DNA of 55,722 bases, taken from the NCBI RefSeq assembly GCF_900143005.1, contig NZ_FRCS01000032.1, positions 1 through 55,722 on the forward strand, written 5' to 3'. Numbering within the stretch: the first letter of the stretch is position 1; each line of letters begins with the position of its first letter. Below the pieces are notes generated by a model. The model was not told the DNA's origin. It searched no databases and was given only the letters and a program-made list of their open reading frames with translations. Source of the DNA: Cryptosporangium aurantiacum. Its GTDB lineage: Bacteria > Actinomycetota > Actinomycetes > Mycobacteriales > Cryptosporangiaceae. Below are positions 34,935 through 42,675 of this stretch, piece by piece. The position numbers and the translations under genes were made by a program.

Positions 34935-35241
34935 GGCTGCTCCCTCGCTGAACGCCGCGCTGGGCGCGCGTCGAGGCGTACGGAACCCGAAGTGGCTGGC
35001 TGCTCAACCGCTCGATCCCGTCCAGGGTACGTGCGGCAGCGTCCGGAGAACAGGGTGGACCGGACAAGACGGGAAATCTGGGTTGCCCCCAAGTGTCCGG
35101 CACGGGCGAACTGGACCGATTAGGCGCGACACGCATTGACAACCGTCACCCCGGGTATGGGAGGGCATACCAATCGCCCGATCGGCGTACCTGACGAATT
35201 GCCGATCGGGAGGTCCGGAGCACAGCCGAGGGGGTAGTCGG
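34935..35241. other. Intergenic region between STAS gene and YihY operon
   Basis: 307 nt that should contain divergent promoters. No ORF with coding-like third positions was found. The right half holds the GGGTAT motif and hairpins described in the next entry, and GAGGGGG (35229-35235) before the ATG at 35242. Confidence 0.6.
35153..35210 (+). promoter_or_regulatory. GGGTAT motif and 5'-UTR hairpins of the YihY operon
   Basis: GGGTAT (35153-35158) equals the -10 of SigF/SigB-type promoters, but the -35 side (CATTG at 35134) matches poorly. It overlaps a small palindrome, ggtatg-ggaggg-catacc (35154-35171). Downstream, cccgatcggc (35177-35186) pairs perfectly with gccgatcggg (35201-35210) over a 14-nt loop in what would be the untranslated leader. 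Confidence 0.45.
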
Positions 35242-36234
35242 ATGACCGCGATATCCGCAGGCGGGGCGCGCAGCGGGGGCGCACGCGGGCGTCAGGCGGA
35301 CTCGCCCAGCCAGATTCCTGCGCGGGGCTGGAAAGACGTACTGGTCCGTACGGTCCGTGAGTTCAAGGAGGATCAGATCTCGACCGCGGCCGCGGCTGCG
35401 GCTTTCTACGCCTGGCTGGCGTTGATCCCGGCCGCGATCGGCGCGATCACCGTGTACGGGCTGGTCGCCAGCCCGGACCAGATCGCCACCCAGATCGACG
35501 AGCTCACCGCCAGCCTGTCCGCGGACGTGAAGTCGGTGATCACCGACCCGATCACCGCGGCCACCAGCGCGAGCGGCAAGGGCCTGTCGATCGGTCTGAT
35601 CATCTCGCTCGCCGCGGTGCTCTGGAGCGCCTCGGGCGGCATGAACGGGATGATCCAGGCGGTCAATACGGCCTACGACGAGAAGGACGAGCGCAACTTC
35701 GTCAAGAAGCGCGGTCTGGCGATCGTCCTGACGCTCGGCGCGATCGTGGCGTTCGTCGTCGCGATCCTGCTCGTCGCCGTGCTGCCGCCCGCGCTCGACG
35801 CGCTCAAGCTCGGCGGATTCGCCAGCGCTGCGGTCAACGTCGGCCGCTGGGTGCTGCTCGCCGTGCTGATGATGTTCGGGCTCGGCCTGCTCTACCGCTA
35901 CGCCCCGGACCGCGACAACCCGAAGTTCCGCTGGGTCTCCTGGGGCGCGGTGGTCGCCACCGTGCTCTGGCTGATCGCGTCCGCGGGCTTCTCGTTCTAC
36001 GTCAACAACTTCGGTAGCTACAACAAGACGTACGGCGCCCTCGCCGGCGTCATCGTCCTCAACCTCTGGCTCTACATCTCCTGCATGGCGATCCTGTTCG
36101 GCGCCGAGCTGAACGCCGAGCTGGAGGCCCAGACGAAGCGCGACAGCACCACCGGCGCGGAGAAACCCCTCGGCCGCCGCGGTGCCCGCAAGGCCGACGA
36201 GGTCGGACCGAGCACCGAAGGCTCACTCACCTAG
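35242..36234 (+). CDS. YihY/BrkB-family inner membrane protein
   Basis: 330 aa. Six predicted helices, beginning with the conserved amphipathic start WKDVLVRTVREFKEDQIST followed by AAAAAFYAWLALIPAAIGA. LWSASGGMNGMIQAVNTAY and LAGVIVLNLWLYISCMAILFGAELNAEL are the family signatures. Not an RNase despite old names. Role unknown but commonly linked with envelope stress in actinobacteria. First gene of a four-gene run with a holin-like protein, DUF3618 and DUF4235. Confidence 0.9.
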   Translation: MTAISAGGARSGGARGRQADSPSQIPARGWKDVLVRTVREFKEDQISTAAAAAAFYAWLALIPAAIGAITVYGLVASPDQIATQIDELTASLSADVKSVITDPITAATSASGKGLSIGLIISLAAVLWSASGGMNGMIQAVNTAYDEKDERNFVKKRGLAIVLTLGAIVAFVVAILLVAVLPPALDALKLGGFASAAVNVGRWVLLAVLMMFGLGLLYRYAPDRDNPKFRWVSWGAVVATVLWLIASAGFSFYVNNFGSYNKTYGALAGVIVLNLWLYISCMAILFGAELNAELEAQTKRDSTTGAEKPLGRRGARKADEVGPSTEGSLT

Positions 36235-36261
36235 CCGTACCAAGAACAGGAAGGGAGTCCC

Positions 36262-36699
36262 ATGGCCACCCAGACCGGACCCGCGCCGACGCCTTCTCCG
36301 GGGCGCTTCAACACCGCGGACGCGTCGACCGCCGAGCTCGTCACCCGCCTCGCCGACCAGGTCACCACTTTGGTGCGCGACGAACTGAAGCTGGCGCAGC
36401 TGGAACTGACCCAGAAGGGCAAGAAGGCCGGCATCGGCGCAGGCATGTTCGGCGGCGCCGGTGTGGTGGCGCTGTACGGCGTCGGCGCGCTGGTCACCGC
36501 CGCGATCGCCGCGCTCGCGCTCGCCCTGCCCGTGTGGGCGTCCGCGCTGATCGTCGCGGTGGTGCTGTTCGCCGTCGCCGGCGTCCTGGCGCTCACCGGC
36601 AAGAAGGAGCTCCAGCAGGCCACCCCGCCGGTCCCGGAGGAGGCGGTCGGCGGGGTCAAGCAGGACATCAACACGGTGAAGGAGCGTGCACACCGATGA
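36262..36699 (+). CDS. Phage-holin-superfamily protein (Holin-X/DUF1469)
   Basis: 145 aa. An amphipathic N-terminal helix (STAELVTRLADQVTTLVRDE, LKLAQLEL) is followed by two membrane helices (GVGALVTAAIAALALALPVW and ALIVAVVLFAVAGVLAL) and a charged tail. This is the chromosomal Holin-X family, not a phage lysis gene. Located 27 nt after the YihY gene. Its stop overlaps the DUF3618 start (ATGA). Probably part of a membrane complex with its neighbours. Confidence 0.85.
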   Translation: MATQTGPAPTPSPGRFNTADASTAELVTRLADQVTTLVRDELKLAQLELTQKGKKAGIGAGMFGGAGVVALYGVGALVTAAIAALALALPVWASALIVAVVLFAVAGVLALTGKKELQQATPPVPEEAVGGVKQDINTVKERAHR

Positions 36700-37142
36700 G
36701 TTCGGACGACGCGAAGAAGGGCTCGACCGCCGTCGAGCCCACGAAGGATCCCGACGCGCTGCGCGCCGAGATCGCCGAGATTCGCGCGGAGCTGGGTGAC
36801 ACCGTCGAGGCCCTCGCGGCGAAGGCCGACGTCAAGGCGCAGGCCCAGGCGAAGGTCGAGCAGACGAAGGACCAGCTACGGGAGAAGGCCGTGCACGCCA
36901 AGGAGCAGATCGGCCACACCGCCGGCTCGCTCAGGGCCAAGGCGACCGACCGCACCGTGCAGCTGCGCGAGCGGCCCGAGGTGAGCCGGGCGAAGGACAC
37001 GCTGTCCCGGTACGCGCCGTGGCCGCAGGTCGCCGCCGGTGCCGCGGCGACGCTGGTCGTCCTCGTGCTGGGCGGCCGGAAGGTGCGGGCCCGCCGGGCG
37101 TCCTCGACGCGGCGCACGCTGCGGAAGGTGGGTCGCCGATGA
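36696..37142 (+). CDS. DUF3618-family protein
   Basis: 148 aa. Begins with acidic residues and the DUF3618 core DALRAEIAEIRAELGDTVEA. A long Lys/Ala/Gln-rich helix (KADVKAQAQAKVEQTKDQL) resembling LEA-type amphipathic repeats comes next, then one membrane helix near the C-terminus (AAGAAATLVVLVLGG) and a strongly basic tail. It would reach from the membrane into the cytoplasm. Overlaps both neighbours by ATGA junctions, so it is strictly co-translated with the holin-like and DUF4235 proteins. Confidence 0.87.
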   Translation: MSSDDAKKGSTAVEPTKDPDALRAEIAEIRAELGDTVEALAAKADVKAQAQAKVEQTKDQLREKAVHAKEQIGHTAGSLRAKATDRTVQLRERPEVSRAKDTLSRYAPWPQVAAGAAATLVVLVLGGRKVRARRASSTRRTLRKVGRR

Positions 37143-37408
37143 AGGGGTCCGCGCTCGCGTACCGGCCGATCGGACTGGCCGGCGGTATGGCCGGCGGTCT
37201 GCTGGCCGGAATCATCTTCAAGCAGGTGTGGAAGAAGGTGTCCGGGGAGGACGACGCGCCGGGCGCCACCCAGAGCGAGTACTCGTGGAGCGAGGTCCTG
37301 CTCGCCGCCGCGCTGCAGGGAGCGATCTACGCCGTGGTCAAGGCCGCCATCGACCGGGCCGGAGCGCAGGCGTGGGCCAAGTCCACCGGCTCCTGGCCCG
37401 GCGACTGA
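37139..37408 (+). CDS. DUF4235-family small membrane protein
   Basis: 89 aa. Two helices: IGLAGGMAGGLLAGIIFKQVW, which is continued by KKVSGED, and WSEVLLAAALQGAIYAVVKA. The second carries the conserved DUF4235 pattern ending AIDRAGAQAWAK. ATG at 37139 overlaps the DUF3618 stop. Last gene of the YihY operon, followed by a hairpin terminator at 37434. Role unknown; genomic association with holin-like and DUF3618 proteins is widespread in actinobacteria. Confidence 0.87.
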   Translation: MKGSALAYRPIGLAGGMAGGLLAGIIFKQVWKKVSGEDDAPGATQSEYSWSEVLLAAALQGAIYAVVKAAIDRAGAQAWAKSTGSWPGD

Positions 37409-37433
37409 GGACCGGCCGCTGCATGGTCCATAA

Positions 37434-37467
37434 TGGAGCCCTGCGCCCGATCGGGTGCAGGGCTCCA
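37434..37467. terminator. Terminator of the YihY operon
   Basis: tggagccctgc (37434-37444) pairs perfectly with gcagggctcca (37457-37467), and the interior cccga/tcggg extends the stem. It begins 26 nt after the DUF4235 stop. Confidence 0.85.
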
Positions 37468-37574
37468 GGTCGTCTCCATCGGTCCAGATCCGATCGGAGA
37501 TTTGAACGCCCGTGACCCGGGTAGTTGGAGGTCCGTCCCCGTCGGGGAATTGCATTTACTGGGGAGCGTGCAAC

Positions 37575-37793
37575 GTGTCAGAGATCGCAGACGTCGGTCG
37601 GCAGGGTTCTTTCGGTCTGTGGACCGCCGGGTTGTGGCGTCGGGCATTCCGAGTGGCCGCTGCCTCCGCGGCGTGGGCCCGCGCCGAACGGCACGCGTTC
37701 CTCGCCCCGCCCGCGGTCGGCGCGTTCCACGGCGAACCGACCCGCGACGACGGTTACCTCACGATGATGCGCTCCACCTGGGGACGGCCCTGA
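37575..37793 (+). CDS. Small orphan protein, about 72 aa
   Basis: Starts GTG at 37575 with GGGGAG eight nt upstream. An in-frame GTG at 37512 is possible but lacks this site. Third codon positions are consistently G/C, supporting coding. The protein has an aromatic/hydrophobic stretch (FGLWTAGLWRRAFRVAAASAAWA), then a charged part and ends MMRSTWGRP. No family is recognised and it has its own intergenic region on the left. Convergent with the Gfo/Idh gene. Confidence 0.5.
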   Translation: MSEIADVGRQGSFGLWTAGLWRRAFRVAAASAAWARAERHAFLAPPAVGAFHGEPTRDDGYLTMMRSTWGRP

Positions 37794-37825
37794 GCACCGG
37801 CACGACGCCCCCTGCGGGTTCGGCC

Positions 37826-38809
37826 CTAGTCGGTGCGGAGGCGTAACGCGCGGCCTTCGGCGGCGGAGCGGGTGAGCGCGCAGGCCAGCCGGTGGGTGCG
37901 CACCGCTTGGGCGTAGTCGGCGAGCACGCCGACGCGCGCTTCGGGGCGCCGGATCGCGTCCACGAACGCCCGGTCGGCCGCGCGGTAGGACGTCTCCGCG
38001 TCGACCGCGTGCCACTCCGAGCGGTCGCCCACCCGGATCTCGCAGCCGTCCTCGGTGATCGTCACGCTGGCACCGTCGGCGAAGATCTCCAGCCCGGCCC
38101 GGCGGCGTCCGGTGAACCGGCAGGTGGTGGCGAGCGTCGCGACTGCTCCGGACGCGAACCGCAGGGTCGCCGCGGTCACCCCGTCGATATCGGCGTCCGC
38201 GACGCCCGGCGGTGGGGTACCGTCTCCGGCCGCGTAGACCTCGACCACCTCGCCGGCGAGCGCCCGCAGCAGGTCGAGCAGGTGGACGACCTGCTCGACG
38301 ATCGGCCCTCCGGAGCGGTCGCGCCGTCCCCACCAGCCGGCGGTGTCGACGCTGTCCAGCCACGAGCCGGTCACCAGCCGGATCGGCCGCCCGGCCAGCA
38401 CGGCACCGGCGCGCCGCACCGCCGCGGAGTACCGCCAGTGGTGACCGACGGCCGTGACGACACCGGCCGACGCGACCCGCCTGGCCAGCAGGTCCGGGAC
38501 CTCCCGGTCCACCCCGAGCGGCGTCTCGACGAAGATCGGCAGCCCGGCGTCGAGAAGTTCCTCCTCGATCGGGCCGTGGGCGAACGGCGGCACGCAGACG
38601 AACACCGCGTCCGGCCGCAGCGCCAGCAACGCACCGACGGTCGGGGCGACCGTGGCGTCACAATCGGCGGCCAGCCTGGCGGCGGCGGCGAGGTCACAAT
38701 CGGTGACGCCGACGATCGACACGTCGTGGAATCGAGCCAAGGTCGACGCATGCCGGGCCGCTGCTCGGCCGGCGCCGACCAGCCCGATCCGACACCGCGT
38801 CACCGCCAC
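37826..38809 (-). CDS. Gfo/Idh/MocA-family oxidoreductase
   Basis: 327 aa from the GTG at 38809; AAGGGGG precedes it by 4 nt. The open frame extends to an ATG at 38884, but that extension is not like the family. Rossmann motif IGLVGAGRAAARHASTL; second domain begins VGHHWRYSAAV. In most members the catalytic Lys is in an EKP motif after the Rossmann fold; here it reads FVETPLG, so the Lys is replaced by Thr. It may bind NAD(P) and a sugar without normal dehydrogenase activity, or have another proton relay. Substrate unknown. Divergent from the DUF1360 gene. Confidence 0.8.
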   Translation of the reverse strand: MAVTRCRIGLVGAGRAAARHASTLARFHDVSIVGVTDCDLAAAARLAADCDATVAPTVGALLALRPDAVFVCVPPFAHGPIEEELLDAGLPIFVETPLGVDREVPDLLARRVASAGVVTAVGHHWRYSAAVRRAGAVLAGRPIRLVTGSWLDSVDTAGWWGRRDRSGGPIVEQVVHLLDLLRALAGEVVEVYAAGDGTPPPGVADADIDGVTAATLRFASGAVATLATTCRFTGRRRAGLEIFADGASVTITEDGCEIRVGDRSEWHAVDAETSYRAADRAFVDAIRRPEARVGVLADYAQAVRTHRLACALTRSAAEGRALRLRTD

Positions 38810-39054
38810 CTGACCCCCTTCGGTCACTCGCGCCGCGGTGGCGGCCCGGACTGACCCGGCGACGCGAACCTCCTGCTGCGACATCTCCGCTCATTGTCCA
38901 CCAGATGGGGGCCTCGCCGGAGCCGTCTGCAGCACTGCGGACCGGACAGGTTTCCGTGCCCGGCTGGTGGACATCACCGAACCGTGACCACCAACGACCA
39001 GAACCCCGGCGGAACGGGTCTGACGACCGCCGACACCGAGGGAGAGAACCGCTG

Positions 39055-39585
39055 ATGACCGACGTGTTACCGACCGTACGGGCGGCAGCGTCGCGGGTGG
39101 CCGAGCGGTACGCGCGTTCGGCGGACGACGATCGTCCGCTACGCGGGTATCTCACGCTGATGGGCCTCTACGGCGGCACCGTGGCCGGCCTGACCGGGCT
39201 GGCCGCCGTCCTCGGACGCAAGCCACCGCAGAAGGTGTCCGCGGGCGACGTCGCCCTGCTCACCGCCGCGACGTACAAGCTGAGCCGCATCCTCACCAAG
39301 GACGCGATCACCAGCCCGCTGCGCGCCCCGTTCACCCAGTACTCCGCGTCCGCAGGGGAAGGCGAGGTGAACGAGGAGCCGGTGGCGCACGACCCGTATC
39401 GCCACGCGGCCGGTGAGCTCGTCAACTGTCCGTTCTGCACGTCGATGTGGGTGGCGACCGGGTTGGCTGCCGGGCTCGTGCTGGCACCCGGCTTCACGCG
39501 GGTGGCAGCGACCGCGCTGACCGCGGTGGCCGGGTCGGACCTGCTGCAGTTCGCCTTCACCGCGGTGCGCGAAAAGGTGGAGTGA
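39055..39585 (+). CDS. DUF1360-family protein
   Basis: 176 aa. Contains the DUF1360 pattern: LTAATYKLSRILTKDAITSP, LRAPFTQY, then HAAGELVNCPFCTSMWVA with a C-x2-C pair, followed by hydrophobic helices (GLAAGLVLAPGF). Likely a small membrane-associated protein; related proteins occur in spore and envelope contexts, but no activity is known. ATG at 39055 preceded by GAGGGAGAG. The TGA ends 4 nt before the convergent GT2 gene. Confidence 0.82.
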   Translation: MTDVLPTVRAAASRVAERYARSADDDRPLRGYLTLMGLYGGTVAGLTGLAAVLGRKPPQKVSAGDVALLTAATYKLSRILTKDAITSPLRAPFTQYSASAGEGEVNEEPVAHDPYRHAAGELVNCPFCTSMWVATGLAAGLVLAPGFTRVAATALTAVAGSDLLQFAFTAVREKVE

Positions 39586-39589
39586 CCGA

Positions 39590-40261
39590 TCAGAGCGCGT
39601 GGAGGTAGGCGCTGAAACCGTGTGGGGCGCGGGCCGTGCGGCGGGCGCTGGTCACGACCCGAACGGCGGTGCTGCGGACGACGTGCATCCCGGCGTCGAC
39701 CGCGGCCCGCACCAGCGCCTGGTCCTCACCGACCGACGACGGCCGGAAGCCGCCTGCCCGCAAGTAGGCGGCGCCGGTCAGCCCCAGGTTCGCCCCGTGG
39801 ACGTGCAGGTGCTGGGCCGGGCCGATGCCCCGGTGGTACGCGGCCCGGAACGCGGTGGCGGTCGCCGCGGGCCACTCCGTCCAGTCGTCCACGCCGACGA
39901 TGCCGGTGACGACGTCCGCGCCGGCTGCGGCGAACCGGAGCTGCTGCATCAGCCAGTCCGGCGCCACCCGGGTGTCGGCGTCCGTGCACGCCAGCCAGGT
40001 GCGGCCGGCCGGGGCGTCGGCCAGCGCCGCCGCCGCACCGGCGGCGCGCGCCCGGCCGACGTTGCGGGCCTCGACCGCGAGCGTGCGTACCCCGGCCTCG
40101 GCCGCCACCCGCGCCGATCCGTCCCGGCACGCGTCCAGTACGACCAGGACGTCGACCGGCAATGGTGCGTGGCTCGCGGCCTCGCGCACAGCGTCCAAAC
40201 AGGCAGGTAGCAGTTGTTCTTCGTCGTGAGCGGGAATGACGACGGCGATTCGCGTCAGCAC
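39590..40261 (-). CDS. GT2-family glycosyltransferase
   Basis: 223 aa. GT-A fold beginning TRIAVVIPAHDEEQLLPACL, DVLVVLDACRDGS and the metal/nucleotide motif CTDADTRVAPDW. HVHGANLGLTGAAYLRAGGF and VGEDQALV are the acceptor-side elements of family 2. No membrane helix. GTG at 40261 overlaps the methyltransferase end by 7 nt. Last gene of the four-gene acyl-CoA dehydrogenase/PIG-L/methyltransferase operon, so it probably adds a sugar to the product of those enzymes. Confidence 0.86.
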   Translation of the reverse strand: MLTRIAVVIPAHDEEQLLPACLDAVREAASHAPLPVDVLVVLDACRDGSARVAAEAGVRTLAVEARNVGRARAAGAAAALADAPAGRTWLACTDADTRVAPDWLMQQLRFAAAGADVVTGIVGVDDWTEWPAATATAFRAAYHRGIGPAQHLHVHGANLGLTGAAYLRAGGFRPSSVGEDQALVRAAVDAGMHVVRSTAVRVVTSARRTARAPHGFSAYLHAL

Positions 40262-40863
40262 AGGCCCTCGCGGGCAGCGACCGACCGCGCGGCCGGGGGC
40301 ACCCGGGCGTAGACCTCGAGCCGGAAGTCGGCCTCGACGTGCGCGATCGTGCGGTCCAGCTCCGGACGCCCGGCGAACGCCGCGTGCACGGTGTCGCCGT
40401 CGAGCGGATAGTCGTCGACCGGATGGCGCCAATGCACGAGCACCAGGTCGCCGCCGGGTTCCAGCGACGCGGTCGTCGCGGCCACGAGCCGGTCGAGCGC
40501 CGCCCGGTCGAGGTAGTACCCGACCTCGGACAGCACGACGAGGTCGAACCGCTCGTCCGGCCACTCGTCCGGGATCCGGAGGCGTGCGACGCGCGCGCCG
40601 GCGGTGCCAGCCAGCCGGGAGCGGGTCGCCGTGACCGCCGCGTCCGCGACGTCGGTGGACAGCAACGCGTCGCACCGGGTGGCCAGCTGCGCCGACAGGA
40701 CGCCGATCGAGCAGCCGGGCTCGAACCCGGACCGATAGCGGCGCCGGGGGAGCGCGGCGAGCGTCAGCGCGTACTTGCGCTGCTCGTACCAGCGCGAACG
40801 GAAGCCCCAGGGGTCGTCGTCGGCGGCGTACATCCGGTCGAAGTACTCGCTCGGAAGGCTCAA
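40255..40863 (-). CDS. NodS-like SAM-dependent methyltransferase
   Basis: 202 aa. Starts LSLPSEYFDRMYAADDDPWGF, as in the NodS-like methyltransferases. SAM motif I is SGFEPGCSIGVLSAQLA and motif II-III FDLVVLSEVGYYLDRA. The start is a TTG at 40863 overlapping the PIG-L TGA (TTGA). An upstream in-frame ATG exists at 41037, but that segment is antisense-like Arg/Pro-rich sequence within PIG-L. NodS itself N-methylates a deacetylated glucosamine, which fits a product of the preceding PIG-L deacetylase. Confidence 0.86.
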   Translation of the reverse strand: MSLPSEYFDRMYAADDDPWGFRSRWYEQRKYALTLAALPRRRYRSGFEPGCSIGVLSAQLATRCDALLSTDVADAAVTATRSRLAGTAGARVARLRIPDEWPDERFDLVVLSEVGYYLDRAALDRLVAATTASLEPGGDLVLVHWRHPVDDYPLDGDTVHAAFAGRPELDRTIAHVEADFRLEVYARVPPAARSVAAREGLC

Positions 40864-41582
40864 CGGAAGAAAACCTCGACGCTGCGGTCGAAGCGGGCCA
40901 GGACGTCCGGCGGCAGGATCGGTGCGTCCTCCGGACGGGGACCCAGCGGCCGGATCTGGGTGACGAACGCGTCGAGCGCGTGCCGCTTCGCCGCCCGTTC
41001 GGCGTCGCTCAGCGGCAGCCGAGAGCAGCGGTCCCACGGGACGCGCGGGTCGGCGGGGCGGGCCCAGTGCCAGGTCCAGATCGGGTACTCGACCAGGCGC
41101 GCACCGGTGGTCGCGCAGGCCGCGGCGGCGGCTCGCCCGACCGCTTCGTGGTCGGGATGCCCGTCACCGCGCCAGCTGGCGAGGCACCAGCGGCCCGGGG
41201 TCAGGAGGCGCGTCAGCGCGTCGGCCAGCGTGGCCTCGTCGACGCCGCCGTCCGGGTGACCGAGCCGGTGGATGACCGGCGCGGATAGGCCGAGCCGGCG
41301 CAGGGCCTCGTCGGTCTCGGCCCGGCGGAGCGCGGCCAGCTCGTCCGGGCGGTGGACCGTGCTGTGCGGGTGCGACGCCTCGCCGTCGGTGACCGCGACG
41401 ATCTCGGCACCCGGTCCGTCGGCGAGGCGAGCCAGCAGACCACCGGCGCCCAGCACCTCGTCGTCCGGATGCGGGGCCACGACGAGCGGCGGTGTGTCCG
41501 GCAGTTCCAACTCGGGCCCGGAGAGCTCCCAGGTACGCCACTCCTCCTCGGCGGTCCCGGCACCCGTGATCAGCGGCGTCAC
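40860..41582 (-). CDS. PIG-L/LmbE-family N-deacetylase
   Basis: 240 aa. The zinc-binding and catalytic motif is VVAPHPDDEVLGAGG (HPDDE), and the second zinc ligand segment is GHPDHEAVGRAA. Family members deacetylate N-acetylglucosamine in GPI, mycothiol, bacillithiol or antibiotic precursors. This is not MshB by context, as no other mycothiol genes are near. GTG at 41582 overlaps the acyl-CoA dehydrogenase stop. In the operon, it would expose an amine for the methyltransferase. Confidence 0.9.
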   Translation of the reverse strand: MTPLITGAGTAEEEWRTWELSGPELELPDTPPLVVAPHPDDEVLGAGGLLARLADGPGAEIVAVTDGEASHPHSTVHRPDELAALRRAETDEALRRLGLSAPVIHRLGHPDGGVDEATLADALTRLLTPGRWCLASWRGDGHPDHEAVGRAAAAACATTGARLVEYPIWTWHWARPADPRVPWDRCSRLPLSDAERAAKRHALDAFVTQIRPLGPRPEDAPILPPDVLARFDRSVEVFFR

Positions 41583-42544
41583 CAGTCGGCTCCGGCGGCG
41601 AGGAGGTCGGCGCCGAGGTCGGCGAGATCCCGCTCGGCGTGGCTCTGCCGCAGGTAGACCGCGAGATCGGCGGTGCGGCGGGCGTGGGCGGCGTCCTGGC
41701 AGAGCGGGCGGGCGCCGAGGGCGCGTCCGACGCGGTCGAGCGTCGTCGTCGCGGCGGCCTCGACGGCGGCGCGGACCCGGCGGACCGGAAGACGCAGCGC
41801 GGTTGTGGTGAAGTCGGCGTCGATCCGGGTCGCGACCTGGTCGAGCAGGGCCGAGGCGCTGCGGAGTGCGGTGTCCACTGCACCCAGATGCGCCAGCGCG
41901 TGCGGATCCGTGGGGCGGGCGTCCACCAGACGCTCGGCGATCGCCACCGCGACGCCGTACCAGCAGGCCGCCACGCCCGCGCCGCCCGCCCAGAACCCCG
42001 GCCGGTTCACGTAGTCACCGACACCGCCGACCGGTTCGCCGCGCGCCCGGGTGAAGCGGACGGTCCGGCTGTCGCTGCCCGCCATGCCCACGGCGGGCCA
42101 GGTCTCGTCCAGCGGCGTGACCGCCGGCGGGTCGACATCGACCGCGAACAGCCGGACACCCTCGTCGGTGGACGCGGTCACCAGCGCGCGGGCGCAGCAG
42201 CCGGCTCCCGAGCACCACGGCCGGTCGCCGGAGAGCAACCAGTCGCCGCCCTCCCGGGTCGCCACGAGCGAGTCCGGCGCCGCGGCCCACACACCCCAGG
42301 CTGCATCACCGGGATCGGGGCCCCCGAGTTCGGCGAGGATCGCGACCGCGTCGGCATGGCCCTCGGCGAGCCGGGCCAGCACCGCGTCGGCATGCCCGAT
42401 ACCGGCCAGCGCCGCGAACCGGGTCGCGGTCCGGCCGGATCCTGGTAACGGCAGGTCGAGTAGACCGGCTTTGTGCGCCATGAGAAACGCGTCGGCCGGG
42501 TGCGCGTCGGTCAGCTCCGTGGACAGGGCGAACTCGGGCCGCAT
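41579..42544 (-). CDS. Acyl-CoA dehydrogenase-like flavoprotein (short)
   Basis: 321 aa, shorter than the usual 380. The middle domain WLLSGDRPWCSGAGCCARALVTA corresponds to the flavin-contact region, and the helical C-terminal domain includes LLDQVATRIDADF and ARRTADLAVYLRQSHAERDL. The N-terminal helical domain appears truncated, and I cannot place the catalytic Glu. It may therefore be a hydroxylase- or redox-partner-type relative rather than a true beta-oxidation enzyme. First gene of the four-gene overlapping operon. Start ATG at 42544; weak ribosome site. Confidence 0.78.
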   Translation of the reverse strand: MRPEFALSTELTDAHPADAFLMAHKAGLLDLPLPGSGRTATRFAALAGIGHADAVLARLAEGHADAVAILAELGGPDPGDAAWGVWAAAPDSLVATREGGDWLLSGDRPWCSGAGCCARALVTASTDEGVRLFAVDVDPPAVTPLDETWPAVGMAGSDSRTVRFTRARGEPVGGVGDYVNRPGFWAGGAGVAACWYGVAVAIAERLVDARPTDPHALAHLGAVDTALRSASALLDQVATRIDADFTTTALRLPVRRVRAAVEAAATTTLDRVGRALGARPLCQDAAHARRTADLAVYLRQSHAERDLADLGADLLAAGADW

Positions 42545-42675
42545 GGGCTACCCACCTGCTTCCGGGTCAGCCCTGCCCTGTCAGGAGCCGGGCGTCACGT
42601 CGGCCGGCCGGGAAGCCGGTTCCGGACGTACTCCTAACCGGTTCGCCAGGCTCTGAAGCGTGACCCGCGCCGTAT

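Noticed and set aside
36262-36699. Holin-like gene as sign of a prophage
   Set aside because: It belongs to the chromosomal Holin-X family within the YihY/DUF3618/DUF4235 operon, and no other phage genes are present.
38949-38974. GGTTT-N15-GGACAT before the DUF1360 gene as a SigF-type promoter
   Set aside because: The -10 half differs at two key positions, so it was left out.
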